A stretch of DNA of 64,000 nt, taken from the NCBI GenBank assembly GCA_014055465.1, contig WIAF01000003.1:124001-188000 (forward strand), given 5' to 3'. This DNA comes from Nitrospira sp. CR1.1. Lineage in GTDB: Bacteria; Nitrospirota; Nitrospiria; Nitrospirales; Nitrospiraceae. This document shows positions 19,184-27,376 of this stretch, one piece after another (position 1 is the stretch's first letter; each line of letters begins with the position of its first letter). The notes below the pieces were generated by a model, which worked only from the letters and a program-made list of their open reading frames with translations, had not been told where the DNA came from and ran no database searches. The translations under genes were made by a program, and so were the position numbers.

Positions 19184-20533
19184 TCAAGGCGTCGGTGGAC
19201 AGATTACTTGCCTGGTGTCACGCCCCGGCCCTTTGGTGATCTCCATCCGCGCAACACCTTTCACATTCGCACAAAGATCGCCCAAGCCAGGCGTCACCAG
19301 ACGATAGGGCCCGCCCTTGGCGTCCGGGAGCGGTTGCCCATCGAGCTCATACAAGAGGAGCCCGAAGTCACGGGCTTGTTGCAGCGTGAGGGTCGCGGCA
19401 TACTTGCCGTCGACGGAATGAAAGGTCACATGGTCGGCATCCACCGCAAGCGCCGGGATGTCTAAGATACCCTTCACCCGAATCGCGCGGCCCCTCATGG
19501 ACGGCATGACCTCACTGATATCGTCCACGCGTTGCTCCTGTGGCAATTGCCCAAGTGCTGTTCTGGTCAATGAAACCGGCTGGACGACGGCACCGTCGAT
19601 ACGCACAACGCCCGGCCCCGATAACTCTTTCTCGGTAATCGTCTTCACCATCGCCGTCAGCGCTTCGTTGACCGGCGTCGGAATGCCCAATTCCCGCCCC
19701 ACCCGTACAATGTAGCCGTTCAGATAGTCGATCTCCGTCGGGCGCTTGGCCTTCCAATCGTCATACATCGACGTGTGGATGTCGCGAAGCTCTTGCGTCC
19801 ACTTCACCACCTTCTCGGCCATGTCGAGCGCCAACGGCACCTTCACCGCCGCTGAGACCGCCGCCACTTCGCCGACAATCTGCCGGATCACGCCGGCCAT
19901 TTCAGGATGATCAAGCGCCTTCGCCACCTTGTCGTCGATGACCACCGTGAGAGGGTTGAAAACACAATTCCAGCACATCTTTTCCCATTTGCTTTTCCGG
20001 ATATCGTCACTGAGTTGGCAGGAAATTCCCGCCTGCTTGAAGACCTCGGCAATCTGGGATAGACGTTCGCTCTTGTGCCCCATCAGTTCCCCGATCGCGA
20101 CCCCGCCGCGCTTGTAGTGTTCAATGACGCCGGGTTCGACGATCTTCGAATAGATAAAGGCCACCCCGCCGACCACGCAATCCCGGTGAAGGCGAGCAAT
20201 AATTCTATCCTCGGTATCGATGCCGTTTTGCAGCGTGAGGATGACCGTGTGATCTGTCAGCACCGGTTCCAACTGCGCCATGACCTCGTCGAGATCGTAG
20301 GCCTTTACGGCCAGGATGATGAGATCGGGTGTCGCAAGCTCTCGGGGATTGGAGGCGGCCGGCGGGTGGACGGTGAAATTTCCCTTGGCGCTCTTGATTA
20401 TCAGCCCATTCCGCTTCACGGCCTCGAGAGTCCGGGGCCGAAGGAGAAATGAGACATTGGGATTGTGCTTGGCAAGATGCGCCCCAAAGAACCCCCCGAC
20501 GGAACCAGCCCCGACCACCATGATCTGCTTCAT
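19184..20533 (-). CDS. Ketopantoate-reductase-like dehydrogenase with C-terminal sulfite-oxidase-like fold
   Basis: 449 residues from the ATG at 20533; an in-frame GTG 12 bp upstream is less likely because GAGG is placed for the ATG. Residues 1-310 are the ApbA/PanE family: MKQIMVVGAGSVGGFFGAHL (NADPH-binding), ILAVKAYDL, TLQNGIDTEDRI, and KSKWEKMCWNCVFNPLTVV containing the catalytic Lys. Residues about 330-440 are extra: RGRAIRVKGIL, HVTFHSVDGKYAATL, LLLYELDGQPLPDAKGGPYR and LVTPGL match the pattern of the oxidoreductase molybdopterin-binding (sulfite oxidase/YedY) fold, but no molybdenum-ligand cysteine is seen in that stretch. Standard PanE proteins are about 300 residues and reduce 2-dehydropantoate to pantoate for coenzyme A. 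The fusion may change the substrate, so panE is not assigned. Confidence 0.75.
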   Translation of the reverse strand: MKQIMVVGAGSVGGFFGAHLAKHNPNVSFLLRPRTLEAVKRNGLIIKSAKGNFTVHPPAASNPRELATPDLIILAVKAYDLDEVMAQLEPVLTDHTVILTLQNGIDTEDRIIARLHRDCVVGGVAFIYSKIVEPGVIEHYKRGGVAIGELMGHKSERLSQIAEVFKQAGISCQLSDDIRKSKWEKMCWNCVFNPLTVVIDDKVAKALDHPEMAGVIRQIVGEVAAVSAAVKVPLALDMAEKVVKWTQELRDIHTSMYDDWKAKRPTEIDYLNGYIVRVGRELGIPTPVNEALTAMVKTITEKELSGPGVVRIDGAVVQPVSLTRTALGQLPQEQRVDDISEVMPSMRGRAIRVKGILDIPALAVDADHVTFHSVDGKYAATLTLQQARDFGLLLYELDGQPLPDAKGGPYRLVTPGLGDLCANVKGVARMEITKGPGRDTRQVICPPTP

Positions 20534-20619
20534 GAGATGCCTCACTCATTGCGTTCAAAAGATGCGTACTATAGCATGCAGCCGCGCGCCTGAAACAGTA
20601 GCCAACCGCGAGCGACGTC

Positions 20620-21351
20620 ATGGGAACCGGATCCACACTTGCCTTGGTGAGAGACAAGCTTTCGGCTGCGCGGTCTGTCACCGTGCTGACCGGCGCAGGA
20701 ATCTCCGCCGACAGCGGCGTGCCGACCTTTCGCGGCGCCGACGGGCTTTGGCGGCACTATCGCGCGGAGGATCTCGCCACACCGGAGGCCTTTGCGCGTG
20801 ACCCGCGACTGGTCTGGGAATGGTACAACTGGCGCCGGGAACTCATCGCCACCAAGCGCCCCAATGCCGCGCACGAGGCAGTTGCCTCGATGGAGCAGCG
20901 GTTCGATCACTTCTGGCTCATCACGCAAAATGTGGACGGGTTACATCGCGACGCCGGCTCGCGGCATCTCTCAGAGATTCACGGCAATATCTGGAAGGTC
21001 CGCTGCACCGCCTGTCACCGCATCGTCGAAAACCGGGATGTCCCGCTCGCCATTCTGCCCCTCTGCCGATCCTGTGGCGGGCTGCTTCGCCCGCACATTG
21101 TCTGGTTCGGGGAATCACTTGAGGAAGAGGATCTGGAGAGAAGTGCCGCCGCGCTGCAAACCAGTGACGTGTGTCTGATTGTCGGTACATCGGGGCTGGT
21201 TTATCCGGCGGCGGGATTTGGCGCCATGGCTAAGCAGGCCGGCGCGTTTATCGTGGAGATCAATCTCGATTCGACGCCGCATTCGAGTCTGGCCGACGCC
21301 ACCCTGCAGGGACGCGCGCGCGACCTCGTGCCCTTGTTACTGGAGACGTGA
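20620..21351 (+). CDS. cobB: NAD-dependent protein deacylase (sirtuin, class III)
   Basis: 243 residues starting MGTGSTLALV. All sirtuin motifs are present: VLTGAGISADSGVPTFRG (NAD binding), LITQNVDGLH, catalytic His121 in SEIHGNIWKVRC, zinc cysteines C129/C132 and C149/C152, and LIVGTSGLVYPA. Residues Y69-N-W-R72 match the Tyr-x-x-Arg pair that binds acidic acyl groups in SIRT5 and E. coli CobB, so removal of succinyl or malonyl groups from lysines is likely in addition to acetyl. The gene is cytoplasmic and divergent from the reductase gene; its 3' end overlaps the convergent HAD gene by 15 bp. Confidence 0.92.
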   Translation: MGTGSTLALVRDKLSAARSVTVLTGAGISADSGVPTFRGADGLWRHYRAEDLATPEAFARDPRLVWEWYNWRRELIATKRPNAAHEAVASMEQRFDHFWLITQNVDGLHRDAGSRHLSEIHGNIWKVRCTACHRIVENRDVPLAILPLCRSCGGLLRPHIVWFGESLEEEDLERSAAALQTSDVCLIVGTSGLVYPAAGFGAMAKQAGAFIVEINLDSTPHSSLADATLQGRARDLVPLLLET

Positions 21352-22062
21352 CAACAGCGGCAGCAGTTCGTTGAGGGTGGCAATCGTCGTTTCGCTCGAT
21401 GCACTTGGCGGCGTGCCTCTTGCCAGTAGCACACCCGTCAGCCCGACAGCGACCGCACCCTTCACATCATCACGCTCGCTATCGCCCACATGCAGCGCGT
21501 CTTCCGGATCCACCGCATGTTTGTCCAACGCCTGCTCGAAAATGCGGGCGGAGGGTTTGGCGGCATGGGCCAGGCTGGAAATCGTGATTGTATCAAAGAG
21601 GTCAGCAATCCCGAGTCCCCGCAGCACGGAAAACAGCCGCGAATCGAAATTGGAAATGATCCCCAACTCGTATCCCTGATCTTTGAGCTGCTTCAGCACA
21701 TCCAGCGTTTCCGGAAACAGCCGCCAGGACTCCGCCTGCGCAAACCGTGCAAACACTTCCTCGAAAAACTCATCGAACCCCTCGAACATGCCGACGCGGT
21801 AAAACACATTGTGAACGATATCGAACCACCACAAGCGTTCCGATTGCTTGATCGCGGGAGGCTCCGTGGCGGCGAACACCGGCGGCGGCGCATCGCGAAA
21901 TGAGCGGGCGAACGCGGCTTTGATCGCGGCTAAAGAGTCAGGCGTTCTGCGGAAGCCATGGCGTTCCGCATGCTGAAGATAAATCTCCGCCACGGACCCT
22001 TGAACGTGAAAGAGGGTATCGGCGGCGTCGAAAAAGACAACCTGAATGCGGCTCTGGCTCAT
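21337..22062 (-). CDS. HAD-superfamily hydrolase (HDHD3-like)
   Basis: 241 residues starting MSQSRIQVVFFDAADTLF. The nucleophile is D12; the usual second aspartate of the DxD signature is replaced by A14, with D15 next to it, a DxxDTL pattern seen in HDHD3-like HAD proteins. Later motifs are intact: LGIISNFDSRL (motif II), KPSARIFEQAL (motif III Lys) and ALHVGDSERDDVKGA (motif IV). The helical cap is of type C1. A small-molecule phosphatase role is likely, the substrate unknown. It converges on and overlaps the sirtuin gene by 15 bp. Confidence 0.85.
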   Translation of the reverse strand: MSQSRIQVVFFDAADTLFHVQGSVAEIYLQHAERHGFRRTPDSLAAIKAAFARSFRDAPPPVFAATEPPAIKQSERLWWFDIVHNVFYRVGMFEGFDEFFEEVFARFAQAESWRLFPETLDVLKQLKDQGYELGIISNFDSRLFSVLRGLGIADLFDTITISSLAHAAKPSARIFEQALDKHAVDPEDALHVGDSERDDVKGAVAVGLTGVLLARGTPPSASSETTIATLNELLPLLSRLQ

Positions 22063-22132
22063 CGTGCGAACTCACTCCTCATGTGCAGACTCTCCTGACC
22101 GGCCACACAGCGACCGGGTGGCCGGATTGTAT

Positions 22133-22167
22133 CAGGATGCACAAAACCTCCGCCAGCGCTGTTCGCA
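22133..22167. repeat. Fragment of the short palindromic repeat family
   Basis: CAGGATGC followed by an A-rich stretch, then TCCGCCAGCG and GTTCGCA resembles the left end of the repeat at 38,486. It is short and isolated in the gap before the receiver-domain gene, so it may be a decayed copy or chance similarity. Confidence 0.3.
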
Positions 22168-22275
22168 CGACGCCTCACACCTGCATCGTCACAACCAGTG
22201 AGATTCGGCGTTTTCTTTGACAGTTCCCAGACCCTTTGTTAGCTTCGCCTCAGTGGGTAGAGCGAGGTGTTTCTG

Positions 22276-23436
22276 ATGGGGTCCACCATTTTTGTCATCG
22301 ACAGCAGTCCCGCCGTGCATCGCATGGTGGAGCAACTTTCCATCCCGGATGGCCATACGATCATAGGATTTCACGATGGGCCTTCGGCGCTTGAAGCCGC
22401 CCGGTCGCAAAGTCCTGCGTTGATCATCGCCGACTATCATCTGGAAAAGATCACCTTCTCGGGCTTCTGCAAGGAAATCGGGCGCCAGGACAATCTGGCC
22501 GAGACGCTGATCGTCTCCATAGTGGATGCCGCCGACCGCCTGGACGAAAGCAAATTGCGCTCGCTCGGTGTCCGCGCATTCCTGAAAAAGCCGTTTCAAC
22601 GTGAACAGCTTCTCGAGACGATCAACACCATCCTGACCGGCACAGTGGGACGTCCCATCGCAAAACCGGCGAAAGCGCGCACGTGGCCTCCGGTCTCGAC
22701 GGGAACCGACGACGAGGATGAGCAGGAGTCGCCGCTACAGACAGCCGCCGAGGAAGCCCCTCGCCATGAGAGGGAGAAGGAACAGGCCACCATGTCCCCA
22801 TCATCGACCCAGCCGGTATCGGCCTCCACTTCGTCTTCGTCCAGGTCCAAGGGCGAAGAGCTGCTGAAAGACCTGGTTGATCACCTGTTACACTCGACTA
22901 CGGTTCAGGCCGACAAAACCATCGCCAATCTCCTCCCTGCAACCATTGCCAAAGAAGTCGCCGGACAGCTCGGAACCGCATTGAGCAAAGCCGTGCGGGC
23001 GGAAGTGAGCAAACAGGTCTCCGATGCGCTCGAACCGGAACGCTTGCAGACCAGCTTGCGCACCATGATTCAAGAGGAGCTGAAACGTCAGTCTCAGGCA
23101 CAACTGGCGGGTGTGGAAGCGACGGTCCGGGAGGCGGTCACTGAGCTGGCGCCCGCACTCGTGGAGCAAGCGGCAAACAAACGACTCGGCGAGCTCACGG
23201 ACAACGGCATCCAACAACACCTGCCGCATGCCCTGCAGGCTCACCTGGACATGATCACCCAGTTGGTCAAAAAAGAAGTCGAGCACGTGGCCGCGAACTG
23301 TGCGCGACAGGCGGCCGAGGAGATTGTGCGGGAAATGGCGAAAGACCCGATCCTGCAGGCGGTGCAACGGATCGTTCCTGACGTGGCGGAAACGCAGATC
23401 CGGGCAGAGATCACACGATTGAGCTCACCCGACTAA
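22276..23436 (+). CDS. Receiver-domain protein with long helical C-terminus
   Basis: 386 residues from the ATG at 22276, with GAGGTG 7 bp upstream; an in-frame GTG 9 bp earlier is an alternative. Residues 1-115 form a CheY-like receiver: IFVIDSSP (only one acidic residue at the metal-binding pair, D9), phosphoacceptor D53 in IIADYHL, and K104 in LKKPF. Residues 120-200 are low-complexity and acidic/Ser-rich. Residues 200-386 are almost entirely amphipathic helix, probably coiled coil or repeated helical bundle. There is no DNA-binding or enzymatic output domain. It may act as a phosphorylation-controlled scaffold, as suggested for other receiver plus coiled-coil proteins. Confidence 0.78.
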   Translation: MGSTIFVIDSSPAVHRMVEQLSIPDGHTIIGFHDGPSALEAARSQSPALIIADYHLEKITFSGFCKEIGRQDNLAETLIVSIVDAADRLDESKLRSLGVRAFLKKPFQREQLLETINTILTGTVGRPIAKPAKARTWPPVSTGTDDEDEQESPLQTAAEEAPRHEREKEQATMSPSSTQPVSASTSSSSRSKGEELLKDLVDHLLHSTTVQADKTIANLLPATIAKEVAGQLGTALSKAVRAEVSKQVSDALEPERLQTSLRTMIQEELKRQSQAQLAGVEATVREAVTELAPALVEQAANKRLGELTDNGIQQHLPHALQAHLDMITQLVKKEVEHVAANCARQAAEEIVREMAKDPILQAVQRIVPDVAETQIRAEITRLSSPD

Positions 23437-23451
23437 CGCCTCGAGGCGTTA
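23434..23451. terminator. 18-bp perfect palindrome shared by two convergent stop codons
   Basis: TAACGCCTCGAGGCGTTA reads the same on both strands. Its first three bases are the TAA of the receiver-domain gene and its last three are the TAA of the small basic gene on the other strand. It can fold as a 7-bp stem with a TCGA loop. There is no strong T-run, so it may be a weak bidirectional terminator or an RNA-stability element. Confidence 0.5.
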
Positions 23452-23568
23452 CCCTCGCTTCACCTTTTTTGCCGCTGCACGGCGGGTCTTGGCCAGTGCC
23501 TTTACGCGCGCGACATTCTTCCGGTGCTTCTTCCGAACTTTCCGATCCTTCTCACGTCCCCTCGGCAT
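23449..23568 (-). CDS. Very small basic protein (39 aa)
   Basis: A 39-residue frame, MPRGREKDRKVRKKHRKN and on to the end at VKRG, with Lys, Arg and His making up about half of the residues. The ATG at 23568 has an excellent AAGGAGAG ribosome-binding site. The composition and size resemble small ribosome-associated proteins such as bS22/COX24-type or THX-type peptides, but no specific family is firmly recognised. It is convergent with the receiver gene, and the two stop codons lie in one palindrome. Confidence 0.65.
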   Translation of the reverse strand: MPRGREKDRKVRKKHRKNVARVKALAKTRRAAAKKVKRG

Positions 23569-23757
23569 AGTCTCTCCTTCAACGGTAAACCGGCGCACTG
23601 GCCGGCGAGTTCACTCGACATCGACTGAACCGCCGGATGTATATCACAGGGCTTCACTCCGCTACAACCTTTTGCGCCGTCACGGATGTCCGATCGTTAC
23701 CTTGAGAGCCCCAGCAACACATGGTAAGATGCGCCCGCGCCGCAGCGTGCGCGCCTT

Positions 23758-26508
23758 ATGTCCACCCCGCAACTCGACAAAACCTACAGTCCGCACGACG
23801 TCGAAACCCGCTGGTACCAGCGCTGGATCGACGCCGGCTTGTTTCACGCCGATCCTGCTCACAGCGGGCAACCCTATTCCATGGTGATCCCTCCGCCAAA
23901 CGTCACGGGCTCTCTGCACGTCGGGCACGCTCTGAATAACACCTTGCAAGACATCCTGATCCGCTGGCGCCGCATGCAAGGCCGTAACGTGCTCTGGATG
24001 CCCGGGACAGACCATGCCGGCATTGCGACACAGAATGTCGTCGAGCGGCAATTGCAGGCTGAAGGCACGTCGCGGGAGGCACTTGGTCGGGAAGAATTTC
24101 TCAAGCGCGTCTGGAACTGGAAGGAAAAATCCGGCGGGACCATCATCGGCCAGCTCAAGAAGCTCGGGGCGTCCTGCGATTGGCAGCGGGAACGGTTCAC
24201 GATGGACCCCGGTCTGTCCGAAGCGGTCCGCGAGGTCTTCGTTCGCTTACACCAGGACGGCTTGTTGTATCGCGGTGAACGGCTAATCAATTGGTGCCCG
24301 CGCTGCCTGACCGCCCTCTCAGACATCGAAGTCGAACACGAAGAGATCACCGGGAAGCTCTATACGATTCGGTATCCGCTGGCGGACGATCCTTCGCAGT
24401 TTCTCCTTGTCGCCACGACCCGTCCCGAGACCCTGTTCGGCGACACGGCGGTGGCCGTGCACCCGGAAGACGAGCGTTTCCGTCATCTGATTGGAAAGCA
24501 GGTGCGACTGCCGTTGACGAGTCGGGCGATCCCGATCGTAGGTGATTCGATCCTGGTTGATCGCGAGTTCGGCACCGGCGCCGTCAAGATCACGCCCGCC
24601 CACGACTTTAACGACTTCGAGGCGGGTCTGCGGCACGAACTGAAACGGATCAAGATCCTCGATCTCCATGCCCACCTTCGATTGGCTGGCTCCTTGACCG
24701 ATCCCGCCGTCGCGGAGGCGGTTGAGGATCTTCCCGTGGCGAAGGCGCGTCCGAAGATCGAACAGTTTCTCACCGAGCAGGGGTTCCTGGAAAAATCCGA
24801 ACCCCACAAGATGGCGCTCGGCAAATGTTATCGCTGCAAGACGGTGGTTGAACCGTTCTTGTCCGATCAATGGTTCGTGAAGATCAAGCCGCTGGCCGAG
24901 CCGGCGATACAGGTCGTTGAAGATGGCCGCGTGCGAATCATCCCCGAGGCCTGGAAGAACAACTATCTCGGCTGGATGCGGGACATTAAGGACTGGTGCG
25001 TCTCGCGGCAGATTTGGTGGGGACACCAGATCCCCGCCTGGTACTGCGAAACCTGCTATGGGACGCCGTTCTTGCGCCGCAGTTCTGACGGTGCGCCGCT
25101 CATCCCTTCGAATGCCGTCGCAATCGTGGCGAAGACACAGCCGGACGCCTGTCCGCAGGGTCACCGCGGCGCTCTCGTCCAGGACCCCGATGTGCTGGAT
25201 ACCTGGTTTTCGTCTGCCCTCTGGCCCTTCTCCACCCTGGGATGGCCCAAACAGACGCCGGAGTTGAAGACGTTTTATCCGACCTCGACACTCGTGACCG
25301 GCCTCGACATTCTCTTCTTCTGGGTTGCACGCATGCTCATGATGGGGTTGAAGTTCATGGGCGACGTGCCGTTCCGCGATGTCTACATCCACGCGCTGGT
25401 TCGCGATGCGGAAGGCCAGAAGATGAGCAAGTCGAAAGGCAACGTGATCGACCCGCTGCATGTGATGGACCAATACGGCACAGACGCATTGCGCTTCACC
25501 CTGGCGGCTATGGCGTCCCCCGGGCGCGACGTGAAGCTGGCCGAAGAACGGATCGAGGGCTATCGCAACTTTACGAACAAAATCTGGAACGCCGCCCGGT
25601 TTCTCCTCATGCACCTGGGCGGCGAACGCCGCGACGTCCCGCCCGCGCAACGATCGTTCCCTGACCGCTGGATTCTCAGTCGCCTGAATGTCGCCATCAA
25701 CACGATCACCCACGAATTGGAGCAGTATCGGTTCGACCGCGCATCCAGTGCGATTTATCAATTCATCTGGCACGAGTACTGCGACAAGTACATCGAGATG
25801 GTGAAGCCCGCGCTGAAGGATCCCCATTCGGAACAGGCGAAGACTACGCGGCAGACCTTGGCCGAAACGTTCGAGACCATGATGCGGTTGCTGCATCCCT
25901 TCATGCCGTTCATTACAGAGGAAATCTGGCAGACGCTCCCGCATGACGGCATCAGCATCGTCCGCAGGCCCTTTCCAGCCACCAGAGAAGAGTGGGCGTC
26001 ACAGGAAATCGAGCAGGAGTTCACCCTGCTGGAAGAATGTCGAGCGCTGATGAATCAGGAGCGGGCGATCCTTGGATATCCCGCAGGCAAACGGCTCCAT
26101 TTCAAGGTACACGGGAAAACCGACTTCGCTCATTCCGCCTTTGAAAAACACCAAGCGCTTATAGAATATATGGAAAATGTGGAGCACCTCTCGATCAGCG
26201 GCGGCGCCGACATTGCCGCGCCACACCTCCTCACGCTGACAAGCGGCTCAACCGAGGTGGGCACGAGCATGGAGGGAGCCGACCTTCACAAAGCGAAGGA
26301 CAACGTGAGCAAACAAATCGCAGCGCTGCAAAAAGAAGTCTCGCGCACTCAGCAAAAATTGAGCAACCCCGACTTTGTCGCGAAAGCGCCGCCCGAGGTC
26401 CTGACCGACCACCATGACCGGCTCGCACGTGAATCGCGCATGATCGAGCTGCTCCAACAGGCGCTGGGCCAGATCACCCTTGAACAGGCACCCCATCAAG
26501 CCTCTTAG
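23758..26508 (+). CDS. valS: Valyl-tRNA synthetase
   Basis: 916 residues starting MSTPQLDKTYSPHDVETRWY. Class I signatures are clear: PPPNVTGSLHVGHAL (HIGH motif) near residue 43, and KMSKSKGN near 554. The editing domain is inserted between them (VATTRPETLFGDTAVAVHP), CYRCKTVVEPFLSDQWFV and WWGHQIPAWYCETC follow, and the last 65 residues form the ValRS C-terminal coiled coil (NVSKQIAALQKEVSR). It charges tRNA-Val and hydrolyses Thr-tRNA-Val. No clear ribosome-binding site is visible before the ATG. Its 3' end overlaps the likely start of nadC by 29 bp. Confidence 0.97.
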   Translation: MSTPQLDKTYSPHDVETRWYQRWIDAGLFHADPAHSGQPYSMVIPPPNVTGSLHVGHALNNTLQDILIRWRRMQGRNVLWMPGTDHAGIATQNVVERQLQAEGTSREALGREEFLKRVWNWKEKSGGTIIGQLKKLGASCDWQRERFTMDPGLSEAVREVFVRLHQDGLLYRGERLINWCPRCLTALSDIEVEHEEITGKLYTIRYPLADDPSQFLLVATTRPETLFGDTAVAVHPEDERFRHLIGKQVRLPLTSRAIPIVGDSILVDREFGTGAVKITPAHDFNDFEAGLRHELKRIKILDLHAHLRLAGSLTDPAVAEAVEDLPVAKARPKIEQFLTEQGFLEKSEPHKMALGKCYRCKTVVEPFLSDQWFVKIKPLAEPAIQVVEDGRVRIIPEAWKNNYLGWMRDIKDWCVSRQIWWGHQIPAWYCETCYGTPFLRRSSDGAPLIPSNAVAIVAKTQPDACPQGHRGALVQDPDVLDTWFSSALWPFSTLGWPKQTPELKTFYPTSTLVTGLDILFFWVARMLMMGLKFMGDVPFRDVYIHALVRDAEGQKMSKSKGNVIDPLHVMDQYGTDALRFTLAAMASPGRDVKLAEERIEGYRNFTNKIWNAARFLLMHLGGERRDVPPAQRSFPDRWILSRLNVAINTITHELEQYRFDRASSAIYQFIWHEYCDKYIEMVKPALKDPHSEQAKTTRQTLAETFETMMRLLHPFMPFITEEIWQTLPHDGISIVRRPFPATREEWASQEIEQEFTLLEECRALMNQERAILGYPAGKRLHFKVHGKTDFAHSAFEKHQALIEYMENVEHLSISGGADIAAPHLLTLTSGSTEVGTSMEGADLHKAKDNVSKQIAALQKEVSRTQQKLSNPDFVAKAPPEVLTDHHDRLARESRMIELLQQALGQITLEQAPHQAS

Positions 26509-27376
26509 TCTCCACGCCATTCGGAGCGCCGTGCAACTGGCGCTGGTCGAAGACCTCGCCTCTGGCGACGTCACCACCGGCGCGTTGTTCCCAACCGCGC
26601 TTCAAGCGACGGCGACTATCGTCGCCCATCAGGCAATGACGGTTGCCGGCGTGGCCGTCGCCCGCGAAGTGTTTCTGGCGGTCGATCCATCCCTACGCAT
26701 CACCACAAGCATGAAGGACGGACGCGCCGTGAAACCGAACACTACGGTACTCGCGGTTCGAGGCGATGTCCGTTCGCTGCTGATGGCCGAACGCGTCGCC
26801 GTCAATTTTCTCCAGCAGCTCTCCGGCATCGCCACGCTCACCGCACAGTTTTGCGCTGCGGTTCGCGGGTATCCAACTAGGATACTGGATACACGCAAGA
26901 CCACTCCGGGGCTACGAGCCCTCGAAAAATGGGCGGTGCAGTTGGGAGGCGGCAAGAATCACCGGTTCTCGCTGGGCGACGGCGTGCTGATCAAGGACAA
27001 TCACCTCGCCATCCTGCGTTCGACAGGCATCGACGTGGCAGAAGCCTGCCGCCTGGCGCGTGCCAATGCCCCTCATGGCTTGCGCATCGAAGTGGAAGCG
27101 AAGACCTTGCAGGAAGTGAAAGACGCCATAGCGGGCAAGGCCGACATCATTCTGCTCGACAACATGTCCCACGCCATGGTGCGACAAGCCGTAGCCCTCA
27201 TCAAGGAACGCGCCCTGGTGGAAGTCTCGGGCGGTATGACCCTGCAGACGGTCGCCGCCATGGCCCGGGCCGGCGCGGATTTCATTTCGGTCGGCGCCCT
27301 GACCCATTCGGCTCCCGCAGCCAACCTCAGCATGGATCTCTCCGTACAGCGAGGACGCCGTGGGCGCTCCCGTTAA
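26480..27376 (+). CDS. nadC: Nicotinate-nucleotide pyrophosphorylase (carboxylating)
   Basis: 298 residues if translation starts at the TTG at 26480, inside the end of valS; no ATG exists before the conserved core, so the precise start is uncertain. The family core is intact: ALVEDLASGDVTTGAL, AERVAVNFLQQLSGIAT, ILDTRKTTPGLRALEKWAV, GGGKNHRFSLGDGVLIKDNH, and IILLDNMSHAMVRQAV. It converts quinolinate and PRPP to nicotinate mononucleotide in de novo NAD synthesis. Overlaps with valS and birA point to one coupled transcript. Confidence 0.95.
   Translation: MNRHPIKPLSLHAIRSAVQLALVEDLASGDVTTGALFPTALQATATIVAHQAMTVAGVAVAREVFLAVDPSLRITTSMKDGRAVKPNTTVLAVRGDVRSLLMAERVAVNFLQQLSGIATLTAQFCAAVRGYPTRILDTRKTTPGLRALEKWAVQLGGGKNHRFSLGDGVLIKDNHLAILRSTGIDVAEACRLARANAPHGLRIEVEAKTLQEVKDAIAGKADIILLDNMSHAMVRQAVALIKERALVEVSGGMTLQTVAAMARAGADFISVGALTHSAPAANLSMDLSVQRGRRGRSR

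Noticed and set aside
24319-25944. 541-codon open frame antisense to valS
   Set aside because: A GC-driven shadow; valS on the plus strand has complete catalytic motifs.
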